Below are positions 25,743 to 33,464 of a stretch of 64,000 nucleotides of DNA, one piece after another (the stretch's first letter is position 1; every line of letters begins with the position of its first letter). A model generated the notes under the pieces. The model searched no databases, had not been told where the DNA came from, and worked only from the letters and a program-made list of their open reading frames with translations. The translations under genes and the position numbers were made by a program. This DNA is from Prostheceraeus crozeri (Eukaryota; Platyhelminthes; Polycladida; Euryleptidae), in assembly GCA_907163375.1 (NCBI GenBank), contig CAJQUW010007539.1, forward strand, positions 829,060 to 893,059. The letters run 5' to 3'.

Positions 25743-25780
25743 CTTCTAGGGGCTCCCTTAAGAAATTTTTTTATTATAAA

Positions 25781-26242
25781 ATGAGCAACATAAATGAGTT
25801 TTTTAAATTATATGGAACACAGACAACAACGAATTTCGACCTAAAGAAAATCGCAAATGAATTAGGAATAAAGAATTTTCATGTTCTAATGAGAGACGAA
25901 TTACAATTCCTAAAAAATAAGCCAACAGGAACCTTCAGTTCCCGGAATAAAGTTCCATCAATAATTGTAAATTTCATAACGAATCTTCACACTTCAGACC
26001 AAAACGGCGTACATTGGTCAGCAGGTATCTTTAGTAAAAACGGAGATAATTATTATTTTGACTCATACGGGCTTCCACCTACAAATGAAGTAAAAGAATT
26101 ACTTGGAACGGGAACATACAATACGTTTCAAATTCAAAAACCGGGAACAACTTATTGTGGACAATTATGTCTTTATGTTTTATTTAAATTACAAAAAGGA
26201 GTACCATTTCTAGATATTATGTTAGAGTTAAACAATCTATAA
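25781..26242 (+). CDS. PRO: Adenain-like cysteine protease (PRO)
   Basis: A 153-residue virion maturation protease of the adenovirus/Polinton type (clan CE). Visible active-site pattern: His78 in GVHWSAG, Asp94 in YYFDSYG, Gln119, and Cys126 in TTYCGQLC. The Gln-Cys spacing of seven equals that of adenovirus protease (Gln115, Cys122). In this family it cleaves capsid and core precursors within the assembled particle. The length is slightly below adenovirus adenain (about 200). The start is the ATG after TTATAAA. It is the only plus-strand gene at the left end and faces the minus-strand virion block, with the integrase gene ending 35 bases away. Confidence 0.9.
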   Translation: MSNINEFFKLYGTQTTTNFDLKKIANELGIKNFHVLMRDELQFLKNKPTGTFSSRNKVPSIIVNFITNLHTSDQNGVHWSAGIFSKNGDNYYFDSYGLPPTNEVKELLGTGTYNTFQIQKPGTTYCGQLCLYVLFKLQKGVPFLDIMLELNNL

Positions 26243-26276
26243 CTCAAGCGATGCTAGCTAAAGCGCCACCTAAAGG

Positions 26277-27611
26277 TTAAAGCTCTGTTTTCTGTAATTC
26301 ATTTTGATAAAAACGGCCTCTGATATCCTCATTATCTAAATCTTTAATTTCATAAGTAATCGGATAACTTTGATTTATTTTGCAAACTTCAAATATTTCT
26401 TTAGTCCAATAGACAACAAAGCCTTTTTCAAATTTGTTCTTATATTTAAATATTCTAACTCTATCTCCAATTTTAAATTTCGGCTTAAGTTTCTGCAAAT
26501 TCGGATTACTCTCATTCAAATTATTATTCTCGAATATTTTCTTTCGTATTAAATCAGGGTCGTCAGAAGCATTCTTTGGGGTTTCTTCAATACCTGAATG
26601 AACTTTATTATTGTACTGCTCTACAATTCCTGGTAATATTTTTAACCATTTCTGATTTCCTTGCTGAGTAAATTTCTTGAAAATTTTATTTTTTAACGTC
26701 CGATTGAATCTTTCTATCACTACGGCCTTCCCTGCATTTTCAGTTGAATAAACAGTTTCAAATAGTGGCTGAACGTTTCGGTTATAAAATTCCGACCCTT
26801 TATCAACAAACAATTTTTTTGGCTTTCTATTACTTTCTTTAAAGATTTCTTCAAACGCATATTTAACTGATAGACCACTTTTATTTTTTAAAGGTTTTAC
26901 CCAAGCGTATCGTGTATATAAATCTATAACTGTCAATGCGTATTTGTAGTCAGACTTTGTCTTAGAACCTTCGGTTCGGTCCCTTTCATTCGGCATATGA
27001 ATAAGATCAGCACTCCAAATATCATCTTTATTAAATACTTTTACTTTTAATAAATATTTAGGCTTTCTATATTCTTTATGAATTTCAGATGCATAAACGT
27101 CTGAATTATGATTTTCATTTAAACCCTGACCGAATAATATTTTAGCTTGTAAAGCTTTCTTAACAAACATTCTTTCAATTTTTTCTCTAAATGTAGGATT
27201 CTGAATACTATCTAATTCTTGAATCATCTTCTTATCAGCTGCATGACGAGAACTTAGATCATGATTTCGATAAGCTAAATCATGCCTGTAAGCGGCGGCA
27301 TCTACTCTATTTATTGGTTCTTCACCTGGTTTCGGATTATTATTCTCATCTAGTCTTATATCTAATCGAGTTCCTGGACCAGTATATGAATGACCAGGAA
27401 GATGTTTTTCTTTCGAATATTTACTCCAAATAAATCCAGGAAAGTTTTCTAATGTTTTTTGTATATCACCACCGAAGTGGTGTGGAACTTTGTTCTTGTC
27501 ACCTCCAATATGCTGACAATTTGAGTTTTTATTTTTGTTTAATAGATAATTCAATAAATCTAAATTAGAAATTTTTAATTTAATTAAATTTTCGGAATTT
27601 TTAGTATTCAT
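26277..27611 (-). CDS. INT: Phospholipase A2 domain fused to Polinton integrase
   Basis: One 444-residue frame carries two activities. Residues about 58-125 resemble the phospholipase A2 domain of parvovirus VP1: a calcium loop YTGPGTRLD (76-84) and a catalytic RHDLAYRNHD (109-118). Residues about 190-350 are a retrovirus-type integrase: Asp202 (WSADLIHM), Asp270 (FVDKGSEF) and Glu300 (VIERFNRTLK), the DDE set. A C-terminal SH3/chromo-like tail follows (KFKIGDRVRIFKYK). In this family integrase inserts the element with a 6-bp duplication, which fits the ends seen here. Phospholipase domains help parvoviruses cross membranes and have been noted in adintovirus core proteins. Their presence in one frame with integrase is unusual. 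Residues TEGS near 213-216 come from a GAACCTTCGGTTC palindrome. The ATG is preceded by TTTAAAA. Confidence 0.88.
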   Translation of the reverse strand: MNTKNSENLIKLKISNLDLLNYLLNKNKNSNCQHIGGDKNKVPHHFGGDIQKTLENFPGFIWSKYSKEKHLPGHSYTGPGTRLDIRLDENNNPKPGEEPINRVDAAAYRHDLAYRNHDLSSRHAADKKMIQELDSIQNPTFREKIERMFVKKALQAKILFGQGLNENHNSDVYASEIHKEYRKPKYLLKVKVFNKDDIWSADLIHMPNERDRTEGSKTKSDYKYALTVIDLYTRYAWVKPLKNKSGLSVKYAFEEIFKESNRKPKKLFVDKGSEFYNRNVQPLFETVYSTENAGKAVVIERFNRTLKNKIFKKFTQQGNQKWLKILPGIVEQYNNKVHSGIEETPKNASDDPDLIRKKIFENNNLNESNPNLQKLKPKFKIGDRVRIFKYKNKFEKGFVVYWTKEIFEVCKINQSYPITYEIKDLDNEDIRGRFYQNELQKTEL

Positions 27612-27654
27612 TTTTAAAGATAAAAAACTTTTAAAAGATAAAATAAAAGTTTTA

Positions 27655-27680
27655 CCGAATCGGAGCGAAGCTCCTCAGGT
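27655..27680. repeat. GC palindrome between integrase and core-protein genes
   Basis: GGAGCGAAGCTCC, with the GCGAAGC core at 27665-27671, in a 71-base intergenic gap. It is one of the scattered mini-palindromes of this element. Confidence 0.8.
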
Positions 27681-27682
27681 TA

Positions 27683-28225
27683 TTACCTTATCATACTAGG
27701 ACTTAGATATATTCCAGAACCATCTTTAGTTTCTTTAATTTCAATTAAATCATCAACATTGTGGAGAATATTTTTAAGAACTCGTTTTCCTTCATCAACT
27801 AATTTTAATTTACTAATAAAATTATCTACTATTCCTTTTCCTTCGGGCGAAGCCCTGGAAGACATCTCCGTTGACCCATGAACCGATGTCCCTTCTCCCC
27901 TAGCAACTTTCTCTAACTCTCTGTTATGACGTTTTTGTTCTTCTAATGCTGCCTTCTCTGATTTATTTTTATTTACTGCTTGGACAATACCAGCTGTCCC
28001 ACCTGCAACACTTCCTGCAGCTGCTATGCCACCTATTATTAGGGGAATTAATGGAAGAATCCCACCATTCTTTTCTTCTTGTAATTGAATATTTTCTATC
28101 ATTGGTTTACTTATGTAATACTTTTTTTTGTTAATCGTAATAGTTTTAGGGGTATTTTTGTCAACAATATTACGTAATTTTAATTCAACAGTTTTATTAT
28201 TAATATTACTTTTCGCTTGCGACAT
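27683..28225 (-). CDS. Small virion core protein with Gly/Ala membrane segment
   Basis: A 180-residue basic protein. A glycine/alanine-rich hydrophobic stretch lies near residues 58-85 (LIPLIIGGIAAAGSVAGG), followed by a charged helix (EEQKRHNRELEKVARGEG). It ends GSGIYLSPSMIR. Such segments are typical of the small adenovirus pX/pVI-like proteins of Polintons and adintoviruses, which lie inside the particle and act on membranes or DNA. The assignment is by pattern only. Residues TSVHGSTEMSSRASPEG come from two adjacent GC palindromes (about 27838-27890) carried in frame. ATG in the context TTAAAAATG. It lies between integrase and capsid genes. Confidence 0.6.
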   Translation of the reverse strand: MSQAKSNINNKTVELKLRNIVDKNTPKTITINKKKYYISKPMIENIQLQEEKNGGILPLIPLIIGGIAAAGSVAGGTAGIVQAVNKNKSEKAALEEQKRHNRELEKVARGEGTSVHGSTEMSSRASPEGKGIVDNFISKLKLVDEGKRVLKNILHNVDDLIEIKETKDGSGIYLSPSMIR

Positions 28226-28239
28226 TTTTAATAAAAAAT

Positions 28240-28395
28240 TTTAAGTTATCAAAAATTTAAATCTATTCTAGTTATGAAAAAATTTTAAGTTAAGAATTTT
28301 TTTAATCTATTCTAGTTATGAAAAAATTTTTAAGTTAAGAATTTTTAAGTTAACAAAAATTTTAATCTATTCTAGTTATGAAAAAAATTTTAATT
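28240..28395. repeat. Tandem AT-rich repeat between core and capsid genes
   Basis: Three copies of an AATCTATTCTAGTTATGAAA unit separated by TTTTAAGTTA stretches. It lies upstream of the core-protein ATG on the minus strand, so it may be promoter sequence. A palindrome (GGAGCAAAGCTCC and GGCTTTAGCGCTTTAGCC) adjoins it at 28404-28440 and supplies the last codons and stop of the capsid gene. Confidence 0.75.
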
Positions 28396-28431
28396 AACCT
28401 ATCGGAGCAAAGCTCCTCTGGCTTTAGCGCT

Positions 28432-29766
28432 TTAGCCGATCCTAACCATCTTTCCATTAAGAATTTCAATAGAATATTTTGCATCTTCTAGCAATAAACC
28501 ATAAGCCATCAATGAAGTTGTGGAATCTTTCTTTTCAATATTAATTGTTACATCACAACCATTTTTAATAATATCTTCAGATTGTGCACTTAAATCGAAA
28601 CAGAAAATTGGATATAAATGTCTCCAATCTCCAGGAGTTAATTGTGGTTCAACTCCAAATTCTATACAAAGATTTCTATAAGAATCATATCCTTCCATAA
28701 ATTGATTATTGGTATCATCGAATCTTAATGGATCAATTGGATATCGAGTTTGATTTAATGAAACTTGTAAACTTGGAATTGTATTAATATGGAAGATATT
28801 ATTGTTCTTATCAAAACTTGGAGAATTATTTCTTTGAAATGTTAGTAATAAATATCTTGGAGTATTCGCAGTTCTAGTAAAATGCCAGTTAAATCTTTGT
28901 TCGGAAAAAGTTACTGAACTAGCAGTACGCTTTAGAAAATTAACTGGAATTGATTTGTTAGTATTTAATCTTTTTGCAATAGCTGTTTCAACCTCTAAAC
29001 TAGGAGTAATATGCTTAATCCACCATTCAAGTCTATCAATTTTTAAATATGCTTTTTTCCCAGTCTTACCAAAAAAGATTAATTCATTATTTGCTGTACG
29101 ATGAATTATTAATTTAAATTTTAATTGATATGATATTTTATCATAATCTAAATAACCGAATAATGGAGACAATGACCAATTTACTGTTTGCTTACTTTTC
29201 TTGTTAAATTCACGTCTTTCTTTATATGCTTCATTATTTGTTTTATTTAAATGTTTTGCAATATTTTCTACATCTTTCGCAATTCCTGCGGCATCTGTTC
29301 CAGCGTGAGTTAAATCATCAATAATTATGCCATCATTAGTATCAGGAAACCAACCTTCGATTTCATGCTTTTTATTATTTTCACCAATTGTTATAAATCT
29401 AAGCATTGTATCAATTACACCTGGAGAATCACTTATTGTTTCTATATTTTGAGTTGCAACATCTAAACGCATTTGTGTAAATAAACTTGGGAAAAAATTA
29501 TTCTCTAGTGTAATATTATCGGTATCTGGTAATGGTGTTGTAAAATTAGCATCACTATATAAAGAATATTCGCAGTGTAAAAATGAATCAGGTAAATATA
29601 AATAACTCTGCTGATTATCAACTTCAAAGATTAAATCTCCTCCAGTGTTTACTCTACTGGAAGATCCGGGATTCATAGCAATTCTTATATAGTCATTCTT
29701 TTTTTGATTGTAACTGGTGAACGGGGGATCATCTAATCTAAATTTATTTTCGATAAGCGAAGACAT
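28432..29766 (-). CDS. Major capsid-like protein (Polinton hexon candidate)
   Basis: A 444-residue protein rich in beta-type sequence, opening SSLIENKFRLDDPPFTSYN. I recognise it as the widespread Polinton virion protein often annotated F54H12.2-like. I take it as the double jelly-roll major capsid protein of this element because it is the largest protein of the virion block and no better hexon candidate exists. It includes stretches such as FNWHFTRTANTPRYLLLTFQ and a C-terminal DVTINIEKKDSTTSLMAYG. Capsomers would be trimers of it. Minus strand, ATG in TATAAAAATG, between the two small core-like genes. The final glycine and stop lie in a GC palindrome. Fold prediction would be decisive. Confidence 0.7.
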   Translation of the reverse strand: MSSLIENKFRLDDPPFTSYNQKKNDYIRIAMNPGSSSRVNTGGDLIFEVDNQQSYLYLPDSFLHCEYSLYSDANFTTPLPDTDNITLENNFFPSLFTQMRLDVATQNIETISDSPGVIDTMLRFITIGENNKKHEIEGWFPDTNDGIIIDDLTHAGTDAAGIAKDVENIAKHLNKTNNEAYKERREFNKKSKQTVNWSLSPLFGYLDYDKISYQLKFKLIIHRTANNELIFFGKTGKKAYLKIDRLEWWIKHITPSLEVETAIAKRLNTNKSIPVNFLKRTASSVTFSEQRFNWHFTRTANTPRYLLLTFQRNNSPSFDKNNNIFHINTIPSLQVSLNQTRYPIDPLRFDDTNNQFMEGYDSYRNLCIEFGVEPQLTPGDWRHLYPIFCFDLSAQSEDIIKNGCDVTINIEKKDSTTSLMAYGLLLEDAKYSIEILNGKMVRIG

Positions 29767-29804
29767 TTTTATAAGAAATAATTTGACTTTTTGTTTTTCT
29801 CACA

Positions 29805-29912
29805 GATAGAAAAAAAAATTTTACTAAAATATAATTTTTAGAATTTTACTAAATATAATTTTAGAATTTTACTAAATATAATTTTAGAATTTTACTAAAT
29901 ATAATTTTAGAA
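29805..29912. repeat. Tandem 24-bp AT repeat upstream of the core-like gene's 3' end
   Basis: Four near-identical units containing TTTTACTAAATATAATTTTAG lie between the capsid ATG and the end of the next minus-strand gene. The last unit runs into its final codons. It is probably the promoter region of the capsid gene. Confidence 0.8.
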
Positions 29913-30422
29913 TTTTGCTAGACCAGCTCCGCTATGAATGCCATTACCTCTTATTTCTTCAATTGTTTTTTCATTATGTTTACTATCAGACGGAGCTCCG
30001 CTCCTCAAGGTTTCCCCAACAGCTATGTTAGCAATTTTGTTTTTTGTTTCATCTGAAAGTTTTTTTAATTTTTTTAGTTCTTCAGAATCATTCTTGAGTT
30101 TACGAATAGCTTCTAGTTGTTTTAATTCGTTTTGTGATTTAACAGCATTTGATATTGCACTAGCTGTACTACCTATAGCAGCTGCTCCTTTTGCAGCAGA
30201 TGTAATCAAATCTTTATTATTTTTAATTAAGTTAACGATACTTCCAATACCAGAAAAGATTCCATCCCCTTCTTTTTGGACGGCACCTGCGGTGCCTAGG
30301 AACTTTTGTGTTCCGACAGTTTCTACACTGTCATAATGATAAACAGGATTCATACGTGGTTCATGAGAAATTTTTTGATTTGAAGCAAAATGTTTAAGAT
30401 TGTGTTTATAAATTATAGGCAT
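29907..30422 (-). CDS. pVI-like virion protein with amphipathic helix
   Basis: A 171-residue protein. After a basic N-terminus comes GDGIFSGIGSIVNLIKNN, then a small-residue helix (AAKGAAAIGSTASAIS) and a charged coiled region. It ends GNGIHSGAGLAKF. Amphipathic GxGIF/GxGIxxG segments resemble adenovirus pVI-type proteins, which link capsid to core and break membranes during entry and are cleaved by adenain. This is a pattern match, not a proven homology. Two GC palindromes are carried in frame: GGCACCGCAGGTGCC gives GTAGAV, and GGAGCGGAGCTCC gives RSGAPSD. ATG in CCTAAAAAATG. Confidence 0.55.
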   Translation of the reverse strand: MPIIYKHNLKHFASNQKISHEPRMNPVYHYDSVETVGTQKFLGTAGAVQKEGDGIFSGIGSIVNLIKNNKDLITSAAKGAAAIGSTASAISNAVKSQNELKQLEAIRKLKNDSEELKKLKKLSDETKNKIANIAVGETLRSGAPSDSKHNEKTIEEIRGNGIHSGAGLAKF

Positions 30423-30535
30423 TTTTTAGGAATAAATTAGACTTTTTGGGAAAAATATAAATACGGGTGAAGCGCGAAGCCCTGGAAGACATCTCCGTTG
30501 ACCCATGAACCGATGTCCATTATAAAAAAAAATGT

Positions 30536-30709
30536 TTATTTTTTGTTCTTAACTTTTGCAGATTGCGTTTTTGGTTTAACTTTATCAGGAACCAAACCTG
30601 CATCAATCATTCTTTTTATTCTATGATTTTCTTTCATAATATTTCTTTCTTTTATTAACTCTTCTAATTGTTTAATTCTTTTAAAATTATTAGCTCTAAT
30701 TTTATCCAT
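30536..30709 (-). CDS. 57-residue protein related to the 276-residue protein
   Basis: A short basic frame beginning MDKIRANNFKRIKQLEEL and ending AKVKNKK. Its first 30 or so residues match the start of the protein at 39466 almost exactly (MDKVRADNFKRIKQLDEL, then RNIMKENH), so the two are paralogous over this segment. It sits in the virion block between the pVI-like and fibre-like genes, with the shared start signature TAAAAATG. Function is unknown. It could be a small core or scaffolding peptide carrying a docking segment shared with the longer protein. Conservation of protein sequence between two loci argues that it is expressed. Confidence 0.75.
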   Translation of the reverse strand: MDKIRANNFKRIKQLEELIKERNIMKENHRIKRMIDAGLVPDKVKPKTQSAKVKNKK

Positions 30710-30860
30710 TTTTAAAATTATATACTTTTATATACTTTTATATATTTATACTTTTATATTTTTAAAATTATATTTATATTTTTTAAATTATATTTATATT
30801 TTTTATGATTTTTATTTTTTGTAGGTAAAAAATATTTAAGTTAATATTTACAATACTCGT
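30710..30860. repeat. AT-rich tandem sequence between small gene and fibre-like gene
   Basis: Repeats of TATACTTTTATA and of AAATTATATTTATATTTTTT. It is upstream of the 57-residue gene on the minus strand and probably holds its promoter. Confidence 0.6.
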
Positions 30861-31748
30861 TTAAGATTTACGTTTGTGAATGGATAACAACTTCGAGATA
30901 ACTTTATTAATTGCCTGTTGCACTTTATCTATTGCGTCAAGCAGCGTGTGATGTACTTTAATTTCTTTTCTATTAACTTGCATTTTCTGCTGATTAATCT
31001 TCAATGCCGTTTTAAGAGCATTTAACTTAATTTTAAGAACATCTAATTGTCTTTTAACAGCATCTAACTGTTCTTTATTTTCTTTAGAGTTTTCTTGTAA
31101 ATTTTTCTTTAATTCATTTTCTAAATTGATTTTAAGATTTTTCATTTTATCAACTTTTTCATTAAGTGAGTTTACTTCATTTATTATTCTATTCATCTTT
31201 TTCATTTGTTGAGTAATTTTAGAACTCAATTCATCAACACTTTTTTGGAATGTAGTTTGTAACTGTTTTAAATTTTTTTTAATTCTTTCAGGTAGTTTTT
31301 CTATTTCATCTTCTAATTGTTCTTTTAACATTTTTATCTGATGTTTATTTTTAATGACTGCAGATTTTAAATTTAAAGAAAGTAATATTAAAATTTTTGA
31401 TTGTTCTGAAATTTTTTTAAAAAGTTTTGCTATATCTGCTTCTAGCTCTCTATCCTTTTTATCAAGTTTTAATAAATTTTCGTTTAATGATTTATCATTA
31501 AGTTTAAGCAACTTCAATTCATTCATCAGTGGAACCAAAACATCGTTTATATATTTTTCTTTTAAATCATTGATTTGTGTATCAACATATTGTTTATTTG
31601 TTAACTCTGTATTTTGTTGTGGAAGAATAGAAAGATGCAATGGACCAGATAAAACGTCTCCAGTTTTCATAATATAATTTTCTATCTCTATTTCTAATTC
31701 ACGATTATTCGGGATATATGCACCTCCACCAACATTTGGTAACATCAT
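30861..31748 (-). CDS. Fibre-like coiled-coil protein
   Basis: A 295-residue protein. Near residues 28-60 it has KTGDVLSGPLHL followed by TELTNKQYVDTQI, the pattern (TGxxxSGPLxL ... xKQYVD) common in phage and viral tail-fibre proteins. The rest is an almost continuous, lysine- and glutamate-rich coiled coil to the C-terminus, with no cysteine. That suits a trimeric rod projecting from the capsid. It is first in the minus-strand block, facing the zinc-finger gene across an 88-base divergent promoter. ATG in TTTAAAAATG. Host attachment is a fair inference; the receptor is unknown. A structural scaffold is the alternative. Confidence 0.65.
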   Translation of the reverse strand: MMLPNVGGGAYIPNNRELEIEIENYIMKTGDVLSGPLHLSILPQQNTELTNKQYVDTQINDLKEKYINDVLVPLMNELKLLKLNDKSLNENLLKLDKKDRELEADIAKLFKKISEQSKILILLSLNLKSAVIKNKHQIKMLKEQLEDEIEKLPERIKKNLKQLQTTFQKSVDELSSKITQQMKKMNRIINEVNSLNEKVDKMKNLKINLENELKKNLQENSKENKEQLDAVKRQLDVLKIKLNALKTALKINQQKMQVNRKEIKVHHTLLDAIDKVQQAINKVISKLLSIHKRKS

Positions 31749-31836
31749 TTTTAAACAATAAAAATAAAATTTTTTCTGATTATAAAAAATACATAAATTA
31801 TAAAAAATAAAATTTTTCCTAATAAAAATAAAAAAA
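31749..31836. promoter_or_regulatory. Divergent promoter between minus and plus gene blocks
   Basis: Eighty-eight bases, almost only A and T, separate the fibre-like ATG from the zinc-finger ATG. Both transcription blocks must start here or just beyond. It contains TATAAAAAAT and AAAATAAAATTTTT stretches on both strands. Confidence 0.6.
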
Positions 31837-32712
31837 ATGGAAATGACTCAAATTTGTCAAGTTTGCAATATGCGTTTTTTAAATCAAACACTATTATATT
31901 CTCATATGAAAAACACACCATGTGGTATGCATATCAATCAATTACAACCTAATAATATACAACCTAATAATATTCAACCTAATAATATTCAGAATAATAT
32001 TCAACCTAATAATAGTATTCAGTATAATAATATTCAATCAGAGCAACCATTACAAAGATTAAAGCATTTATTTATTTCAGATAAAGAACAAAATCTTTAT
32101 ACTGCTAGAATAAATACACCTAGGCAAAATACACCTAGGCAAAATAATAATAATTATTTAGCACAAAATAATCCTTTTGTTCAAAATAATCCTTTTGTTC
32201 AAAATAATAATGTAGCACAAAATAATAATGTAGCACAAAATAATTATATTGATAAAAATCAATTTGTTGAAAGTAATAACAAAAAAATATGTTCCGGATG
32301 TAATAAAAATATAACATCAAAAAATTTTGCACGTCATTTAAAAATATGCGAACAACCAGAAGAGGTTAAAAAAAATAAAAAAGATAAATTAAAAGATCAG
32401 TTATGTCGTAATTGTAATAAATATTTTACAAATCAAGGAATTACTAATCATTATAATTCTTGTATAAGTTCTACAAGACAATGTACAAGTTGTCAAATTA
32501 CTAAACCTAAGACAGAGTTTTATGATAGTAAATATCAGTGTAAGGATTGTTTAAAAGAAAAAGTTAAATGTAGAGGTTGTCAAAAAATTATATTAAAGAA
32601 AAATTTTCAGCGACATGTAACACTATGTCCAAAACTTAATCAACATAATAATCAACATAATAATAATTTATGTCAAAATAATAATTTATGTCAAAATAAT
32701 AATTTATATTAG
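31837..32712 (+). CDS. Zinc-finger protein with Asn/Gln repeats
   Basis: A 291-residue protein. It opens with a C2H2-like finger (CQVCNMRF...H near residues 8-30). Low-complexity repeats follow (QPNNIQPNNIQ; QNNPFVQNNPFV; RQNTPRQNTPRQ), then a cysteine-rich part from about 151: CSGCNKNITSKNFARHLKIC, CRNCNKYF, CTSCQ with CKDC, and CRGCQKIILKKNFQRHVTLC. These C-x2-C...H-x4-C units should bind zinc, and probably nucleic acid. It ends in LCQNNNLCQNNNLY. It is the first gene of the plus block, so an early regulator is a reasonable guess. I know no close relative. Confidence 0.65.
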   Translation: MEMTQICQVCNMRFLNQTLLYSHMKNTPCGMHINQLQPNNIQPNNIQPNNIQNNIQPNNSIQYNNIQSEQPLQRLKHLFISDKEQNLYTARINTPRQNTPRQNNNNYLAQNNPFVQNNPFVQNNNVAQNNNVAQNNYIDKNQFVESNNKKICSGCNKNITSKNFARHLKICEQPEEVKKNKKDKLKDQLCRNCNKYFTNQGITNHYNSCISSTRQCTSCQITKPKTEFYDSKYQCKDCLKEKVKCRGCQKIILKKNFQRHVTLCPKLNQHNNQHNNNLCQNNNLCQNNNLY

Positions 32713-32828
32713 TATTTCAACTAAAATAGTTGTATTTCAACTAAAATAGTTGTATTTCAACTAAAATAGTTGTATTTCAACTAAAATAGTTGTATTTCAA
32801 CTAAAATAGTTGTATTTCAACTAAAATA
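32713..32828. repeat. Tandem array of a 20-bp palindromic unit
   Basis: Nearly six exact copies of TATTTCAACTAAAATAGTTG. Each contains CAACTA-AAA-TAGTTG, so every unit can fold into its own 6-bp stem and read the same on both strands. The array begins right at the stop codon of the zinc-finger gene. Exact copies suggest recent amplification. It could be a binding array, an origin-like element or a transcription end signal. Confidence 0.95.
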
Positions 32829-32889
32829 ATCTTATATATATTAAAATATTATTTTTTATAAAGAATAAAATATTATTTTATTAAAATAT

Positions 32890-33030
32890 TCTTAAGCATT
32901 GCGGAAGAGAGGAGAGGTTCGGAACATACTTCTTTTGAGTATAGGAACAAAAAGTCCGACACATTCCGGAGGTTCTACAGAGGTTAAAAACACTCATAAG
33001 AGTGTAAGAATGCGAGTCCGGAATTAAAAA
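32890..33030 (+). ncRNA. Candidate structured RNA in the element
   Basis: This patch is clearly richer in G and C than its surroundings and has no credible frame. Several stems can be drawn: GCATT (32896) with AATGC (about 33010) as a closing stem, ATACT/AGTAT, ACACTC-ATAA-GAGTGT (about 32989-33004), TCCG...CGGA and GTTC/GAAC. The motif GGTTCGGAAC resembles, imperfectly, a polymerase III B box. Related adenoviruses make small polymerase III RNAs, so a viral non-coding RNA is one explanation. It may instead be a leader or a structured replication site. Confidence 0.4.
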
Positions 33031-33067
33031 AATAATAATTCCTAAATTTATATTTTAAAAATAATAA

Positions 33068-33385
33068 ATGAATAAAAGCGAAAATTTGGAAGATTTATAT
33101 TCACCGGTTATAATTAAAAGTAATAAAAGTAATAAAAGTAATCTAAGTCGTCATAAATCTCTTAATGCAATAAACGAAATAATAAATAATTATATGAATA
33201 ACACTGAGTTTCAAGATACACTAACCCCTCAAGATCCGAATCTCAAAGATATTAATAATATTGTAGAAAATCCTATATATAATACTAAATATAATAATAA
33301 TATAGATAAAAATATATATAATAATATAGATAAAAATATATATAATAATATAGATAAAAAAATATTTAGAGACACTACCCCCTAA
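33068..33385 (+). CDS. Asn/Ile-rich small protein, unknown
   Basis: A 105-residue frame starting MNKSENLEDLYSPVIIKS. Its C-terminal half is repeats of NIYNNIDKN. No domain is recognised. It lies between the candidate RNA and the first ATPase. Its low-complexity repeat may simply reflect AT-rich sequence, so expression is uncertain. Confidence 0.4.
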   Translation: MNKSENLEDLYSPVIIKSNKSNKSNLSRHKSLNAINEIINNYMNNTEFQDTLTPQDPNLKDINNIVENPIYNTKYNNNIDKNIYNNIDKNIYNNIDKKIFRDTTP

Positions 33386-33464
33386 TTCATCTCTTAATAA
33401 AAAAATACCACAATCAGATCTTACACGTCTTTGGAATTTTTTAAAATTTCATTGTATAAAAATA

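Noticed and set aside
32713-32828. CRISPR-like array
   Set aside because: The units are contiguous with no spacers, and the host is an animal.
32890-33030. RNase P or self-cleaving ribozyme
   Set aside because: I could not find the conserved cores (for example CTGATGA...GAAA of hammerheads), so only a generic structured RNA is proposed.
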